NCBI GenBank assembly: GCA_910592005.1
Contig: CAJVPP010003192.1
Span: 1 to 12,344 of the forward strand
Reading direction: 5' to 3'
From: Funneliformis mosseae
Lineage: Eukaryota > Glomeromycota > Glomeromycetes > Glomerales > Glomeraceae
DNA length: 12,344 bases
Shown: piece after piece, positions 8,651-12,344 of the stretch
Position numbering within the stretch: position 1 is the stretch's first letter
How the letters are laid out: every line of letters starts with the position of its first letter
Translations under genes and position numbers: made by a program
Notes under the pieces: generated by a model
The model's input: only the letters and a program-made list of their open reading frames with translations
The model's database searches: none
Told to the model about the DNA's origin: nothing

Positions 8651-9130
8651 AATTAAAAAAAGAATTGGTCAAGATTCAGGAAATAGAAAGCAGTGTTATA
8701 GTGAATATTTCGCATATTATTTGTATCTTGTATGTACTCTCACTTAATAAAGATTTATTTATAAAAATAACATTTTATGCATTTATTTAACAATTATTAA
8801 ACATTAACGTTAATAATATTGTAGATAAATTATAAAAATTATAAGGTTTATTATGAATATAAGTAATAATTATTTTATCGGGGAACTTTTGGATTTCAAT
8901 GATTTACAAGGCGCAGCCGTGAAAATCATAGTGACTCCGTTGAAATAATTGTTTCTATTCTATCATATGATTAAATAATTACATTACATAATAAAAATAA
9001 AAATGACAATAAAACTATTTTAATTACCGATTAAAAAACTTCTAATCTTTAAGTAATTCTAGAAAGATAATATAAATTTAATATTGTATCAAATTACTCA
9101 GTTATTATTAATAACGATAATTAATTTACC
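8651..9130. other. AT-rich spacer between the RPA2 relic and the kinase relic
   Basis: No coding motif is seen on either strand. A plus-strand AATAAA lies near 8747 and the rest is AT-rich. The last part, below 9131, would be the 3' flank of the minus-strand kinase. Confidence 0.45.
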
Positions 9131-11290
9131 TTAAGGAATTTCTAAATCATCTTGATCTTCTGAATGAAGATTTGAATTATTATACATTTCTTCATCATCT
9201 AATGAGGTTAAATATTAAATTATAAGTTAAGTTTAGCAATAAATTAATTAAATTTATCTACTTCTTACCATGTGTTAACTTATAACATAATGTTTTTCAA
9301 TTTCATCACTAATATAATTAATTCCTAAAATAAATTAGAATTAAAAACTTTGTAAATTTACAAATAATTATCTCTGACATTAATAAGTCTTATTTTGTTA
9401 GATTTATTTTAAATTTTCTAATTAAAGTAATAAAATTATAATGATAAATATAATTGATTCAATACCATTATTATCATATAAAATATTTCGTTTTGATTTG
9501 CAAATATCAATATCTGTTAATATTGATTATAAATATTTAAATATAAATTGAATTTAAAACAAAATATTATAAATATTTATACTTACCAACAATTTTTGTA
9601 GAAATATTTAGTTCAGTATAATCTTTAGATATTTCTTAAATTTTTTTTAAGGTAATCAAATTAATTTATAAATTTTTTATTAATTACATATAAACAAATA
9701 TTACTTACTATCTGGAATATTTAGATTCATTTGTTTGCTATCATAAACTTTTTAAAACATATTATATCAAATAAATATTAAATTAAAATTTAATTTAAAA
9801 AATTTTAAATAACATTCTTTTTATTTTTCCTTTTTATTTATTATAAATAACTTACCTTTAGTAGCATTTCTTGGTTCAGGTAAATCATTAAAAGTATAAA
9901 TATTACTTAATTTACTAATTAATGGATTAATAGAAGTAGAACTAATAATTGATTTTATATTTGATTGTATACTATCTGATTTATCATTATTATTTTGATA
10001 ATAAAAACTTTGCATTTTCTTAATTTTATTATAAAGCATATTATTATCAGGTCTTTTTAATGGATCAGCATCCCAACATTGTTCTATTAAATTTTTATAT
10101 TCTAATGAAGTATCTGGTACTATTTTTGGTCTCATTCCATTTATTATTTTCATTGCAAGATCATAATTATGATCAAAATCAGCAAAAGGAAGTTGTTCAG
10201 ATGAAATCTCCCACATAATCATACCATTACTATAAATATCTGACGCAAAACGTATGTTCTCTTCCAAGAATAACTTCTGATGCTATATAAGGAAGATTAC
10301 CATATATACTTTCTAATGGTTTATTAACAGGACCACAAAATCCAAAATCACTAATTGTCCAAATACTGAAATATTGGCAATATAATATATTTCCTGAATG
10401 TAAATCTCTATGGATCAAATTTTCTGTATAAAGACGAAAATATGCTTCATTTATGTTTAAAATAATATCTATTCTTTGTTTCCATGTAATTTGATATTGT
10501 TGTAAATATTTCCTTAAATCTGTACTAGCTATACACATTACCATGAAATAATCTCATTTTGAAGATTTTGAGTAAGACCATAACAAAGACCAAAATAATT
10601 GAATTTCCTATCTAATCTTATTTGAGTTTCAGCCTACGAATGAGAATTCAATTGATTAGCTACCATTATTTCTAAAAAAAAAAAAAAAAATCTTTAAATT
10701 ACTACCTCATCAAACCAACTTCTTTTAGCATTTTTTACATTTACTAATTTTTTGAGTATTACTTTGTGTCTTCCAAACCTTATTAATCGTTGTTTATTAG
10801 AATCCCATTCGTAATATAGTCCATCAATCCAATCTGCTATATAAATTTCAGAAAATCCACCTTTAGTTAGATACTCGATATTTTGTAATTTATTATATGG
10901 TATCCACTCCATTATTCTATAATAAAAAATAGTTTCCATCTGACTTCTCTTTATTAAGTTATCAATTTCATTATTTCCAGATGTCCAATTTGAAAATTTT
11001 GATTTTAAATAACTTCGCATACATTGCTCGCAATATGTTATTGCTAAGCATTCTTGTTTGCAATGTTCACAAACTCTTTTCGTTCCAAAATGTAAGCCAC
11101 GTCTATGGTCATAAAATAGATTTAATTTTCTTATCGTTTCAGATTTTTCCTCATTTGTGAGATATTCATCAGCGTAAATTATTTGTTGCATAGATTCATA
11201 CCATTTTTCTTCGTTTATGTAAATGTTGAAATAAGATGATCGAAATCCTCTATCCAACACATCACCAACTACTCTATGAATGGAGGCCAT
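9131..11290 (-). pseudogene. Rhizophagus-type tyrosine-kinase-like protein kinase, three frame disruptions
   Basis: The gene starts at ATG 11290 (MASIHRV), the start that begins where relatives begin. Exon 1 (11290-10706, residues 1-195) carries a zinc-binding-like cluster (CEHC...C...CEQC, residues 74-90), the FSNWTSGNNEID linker (99-110), the Gly-rich loop KGGFSEIY (143-150) and the ATP-binding Lys in VILKKL. Exon 2 (10633-9856) holds DLRKYLQQ, HRDLHSGNIL (catalytic Asp and Asn), DFGFCGP, an altered APE motif (IASEV) and WDADPLKRPD. Five tail exons follow: 9747-9709, 9634-9587, 9513-9466, 9324-9269 and 9198-9131, ending NSNLHSEDQDDLEIP and a TAA. Lesions: one base missing around 10541-10553 (frame stop at 10540), one extra T in the run 10247-10250, and a one-base loss (or two-base gain) in exon 6 around 9276-9290 giving an in-frame TAA. 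Catalytic residues survive, so inactivation looks recent, or some lesions are assembly errors. Members of this family are expanded, probably signalling kinases with unknown substrates. Confidence 0.85.
10634..10705 (-). other. Kinase intron 1 (72 nt) with a T17 tract
   Basis: On the coding strand the donor is GAG|GTAGTAAT and the acceptor TTCGTAG|GCTGAA, joining WFDE to AETQIRL in phase 0. A T17 run (A17 on plus, 10674-10690) is followed directly by an AG, which makes a competing acceptor that would break the frame. Confidence 0.7.
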
Positions 11291-11533
11291 AATGCGATGA
11301 AATAGAAAATAATTATTCAATAAAGGAAGTTTAACGGAATTTGAAATTTGCTTTTATTCAAATAAAATATGAGGGCTATTTATTAACATTTGTTCCAAGA
11401 TTAATTTAATTTTGAGATGATGACGATCAAAAAATAAAATGTTACACCGCATCGTAATAAACATTTCTAACCAATAATAAATTTTGCATATTGAAACGCA
11501 TATTTGAAACTTGCTGATAATTACGGATAACTC
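11291..11533. other. Kinase upstream region, no gene seen
   Basis: AT-rich DNA upstream of the kinase start that should hold its promoter. I see no distinct promoter motif. It ends at the 8-bp duplication GGATAACT (11526-11533) that flanks the next element. Confidence 0.4.
11526..11533 (+). repeat. Target-site duplication of the 167-bp MITE, left copy
   Basis: GGATAACT, identical to 11701-11708. Confidence 0.85.
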
Positions 11534-11700
11534 TGTGTTGGCCTTTGGCCAGTGGCCATTTGGCTAATTTGGCCGGTAACTATTGTTAAAAAAGATCATA
11601 GCCACAGCCAAATGCCAATCAAATAATAAGTATTAATACACCATTGGCCACGGCAAAATGGCCAAAAAAATTCCCCGGCCGTGGCCAAATTCCAACACAG
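11534..11700. mobile_element. 167-bp hAT-type MITE with 8-bp target duplication
   Basis: The element is bounded by GGATAACT at 11526-11533 and an identical GGATAACT at 11701-11708, an 8-bp target duplication. Its ends are inverted: CTGTGTTGG at 11534-11542 against CCAACACAG at 11692-11700, all nine bases matching. The inversion continues after a two-base mismatch with TTTGGCCA and then GGCC. The interior carries many GGCCA words and no coding capacity for a transposase. An 8-bp duplication with short inverted ends fits non-autonomous hAT elements best; P-type or Merlin elements are less likely alternatives. It is GC-richer than its surroundings. Confidence 0.88.
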
Positions 11701-12033
11701 GGATAACTTTATATTAATTACCTTTAATATATATTTATTTTGTAATCTTGAAGCCTCTCTAACACTATGATATAAATAATCGTAAGGGGAAAAAAATGAC
11801 GGCATTTTTTTATAATATACCAATTTATAAATCCTAAAGTGGTCATTTGGGACATCTGATGTGGTCATTTGAACACTCCAAAGTGATCGTTTAAGTGAAC
11901 ATTTGGAACATTTGGGATATCCGAAATGTTTATTTAGACGAATGCACATTTGGAGAAAGTGCATATCTTTGCATTTCGGACATTTGGAGATCGTAAATTT
12001 TAGCATTATGTCCGAGAGAATATTCTTTTTCAA
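11596..12033 (-). CDS. Open Cys-rich frame over a degenerate repeat, doubtful gene
   Basis: An open minus-strand frame of 145 codons starts at 12033. Its N-terminal third has Cys-X2-Cys pairs (CPKC, CSKC) and Met/Thr/Asp-rich stretches (QMTTSDVPNDHFR). The Cys pairs come from repeated ACATTTGG-type words in the DNA (11840-11990), so they may not be a real zinc-binding domain. The last 35 codons are read from inside the 167-bp MITE, and the stop lies in the MITE. I treat it as a possible remnant of a repetitive gene family or a chance frame opened by the repeat. No function is assigned. Confidence 0.25.
   Translation of the reverse strand: MKKNILSDIMLKFTISKCPKCKDMHFLQMCIRLNKHFGYPKCSKCSLKRSLWSVQMTTSDVPNDHFRIYKLVYYKKMPSFFSPYDYLYHSVREASRLQNKYILKVINIKLSLCWNLATAGEFFWPFCRGQWCINTYYLIGIWLWL
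11701..11708 (+). repeat. Target-site duplication of the 167-bp MITE, right copy
   Basis: GGATAACT, identical to 11526-11533. Confidence 0.85.
11838..11990 (+). repeat. Degenerate tandem repeat of ACATTTGG / GTCATTTG words
   Basis: Words such as GTCATTTGGGACATC, GTCATTTGAACA, GAACATTTGGAACATTTGGG, GCACATTTGGAG and GGACATTTGGAG recur about every 9-30 bases. The period is irregular and the copies are diverged. This array creates the Cys-X2-Cys pairs of the overlapping minus-strand frame. Confidence 0.6.
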
Positions 12034-12117
12034 AACAATATGGCCTAGCGTTAAATTATATTTTCAATTTTTGCAGTTTCCTGATACCAGTTAAATTTCT
12101 TGTTATTATGCATTATC

Positions 12118-12223
12118 TAGTGATTGGAACCGGCTAATTATTAACTGCGCAGTTAATTATTTTTTAAAATTTTGTTATCCGGATTAACACCGGTATAAAT
12201 TTTAATGCCGGTTCCAATCACTA
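12118..12223. mobile_element. 106-bp hAT-type MITE with perfect 17-bp inverted ends
   Basis: TAGTGATTGGAACCGGC at 12118-12134 is perfectly inverted at 12207-12223. The flanks GCATTATC (12110-12117) and GCATTATT (12224-12231) match at 7 of 8 bases, an 8-bp target duplication with one later change. The TAG start and 8-bp duplication fit hAT non-autonomous elements. The interior holds an 18-bp palindrome, ATTAACTGCGCAGTTAAT, and no coding sequence. It differs in end sequence from the 167-bp MITE, so the two were probably mobilised by different transposases. Confidence 0.88.
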
Positions 12224-12258
12224 GCATTATTAGCTGATTTCCAATACCAATCAATAAT

Positions 12259-12339
12259 TAATAGTTATCGTGCCGAATAACTATTATATTGGGAAAATCA
12301 AATTTGATTCCCAATATTATTAGCTACCTTATAGGTAGC
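12259..12339. repeat. Cluster of three adjacent hairpins
   Basis: TAATAGTTAT (12259-12268) pairs with ATAACTATTA (12277-12286) around an 8-base loop. TATTGGGAAAATCAAA (12287-12302) pairs with TTTGATTCCCAATA (12303-12316) with a two-base bulge. GCTACCT (12323-12329) pairs with AGGTAGC (12333-12339). A 10-bp direct repeat, ATTATTAGCT, occurs at 12226-12235 and 12316-12325, bracketing the first two hairpins. This may be part of another element cut off by the window edge. Confidence 0.6.
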
Positions 12340-12344
12340 GGTAG

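Noticed and set aside
8895..8950. tRNA-like GC-richer patch (AAGGCGCAGCCGTGAAAATC)
   Set aside because: It does not fold into a cloverleaf by eye and lacks the usual B-box sequence.
11596..12033. Zinc-finger protein call from Cys-X2-Cys pairs
   Set aside because: The pairs arise directly from the repeated DNA word, lack regular finger spacing and have no fitting His/Cys partners.
11903..12094. 63-codon plus-strand frame
   Set aside because: Shadow of the ACATTTGG repeat array read on the other strand.

Overview
The window is AT-rich eukaryotic DNA (roughly 70% A+T by eye) with short GT-AG introns. It is most likely from an arbuscular mycorrhizal fungus of the Rhizophagus type (Glomeromycotina). 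The organism call rests on three things: a kinase relic with the Cys-rich N-terminus and 'NWTSGN.EID' linker of the hugely expanded Rhizophagus kinase family; a Crinkler (CRN) N-terminal domain relic; and many small inverted-repeat elements and degenerate low-complexity tracts. It is a repeat-rich, gene-poor stretch in which every recognisable gene looks broken.

Layout. Positions 1-2400 hold a pair of 34-bp direct repeats, a TTGATA-type microsatellite, an eroded terminal-inverted-repeat element (about 976-1172), a G-rich telomere-like tract (about 1350-1594) and homopolymer-rich spacer. At 2410-3379 on the plus strand lies a CRN effector pseudogene with a recognisable ubiquitin-like header, an intron and a basic segment, followed by a decayed C-terminal part. 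Positions 3380-5675 are mostly unassigned AT-rich DNA with one weak two-exon candidate (4465-4656) and two hairpin-forming repeats. At 5676-5874 is a small coiled-coil reading frame, broken or spliced, with a poly(A) signal near 6080.

Positions 6285-8650, minus strand, hold a heavily decayed gene that I identify from conserved motifs in shifting frames as the second-largest subunit of RNA polymerase I (RPA2, yeast RPA135). Its parts are out of order: the C-terminal half (8650 to 7570) lies upstream of what looks like the N-terminal half (7480 to 6285). This is the most unusual feature of the window.

At 9131-11290, minus strand, is a seven-exon tyrosine-kinase-like pseudogene with its catalytic residues intact but three separate frame disruptions. 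Its tail is built of tiny symmetric phase-1 exons. Positions 11534-12344 hold two well-preserved MITE-like elements (167 and 106 bp, both with 8-bp target duplications typical of hAT transposons), a degenerate ACATTTGG-type repeat that is open as a Cys-rich frame, and a cluster of hairpins at the window edge.

The genes do not form a pathway. A core transcription gene, an effector-like gene and a signalling-kinase gene have all decayed next to each other among small DNA-transposon derivatives. I see no intact gene with confidence, no tRNA or rRNA and no CRISPR.
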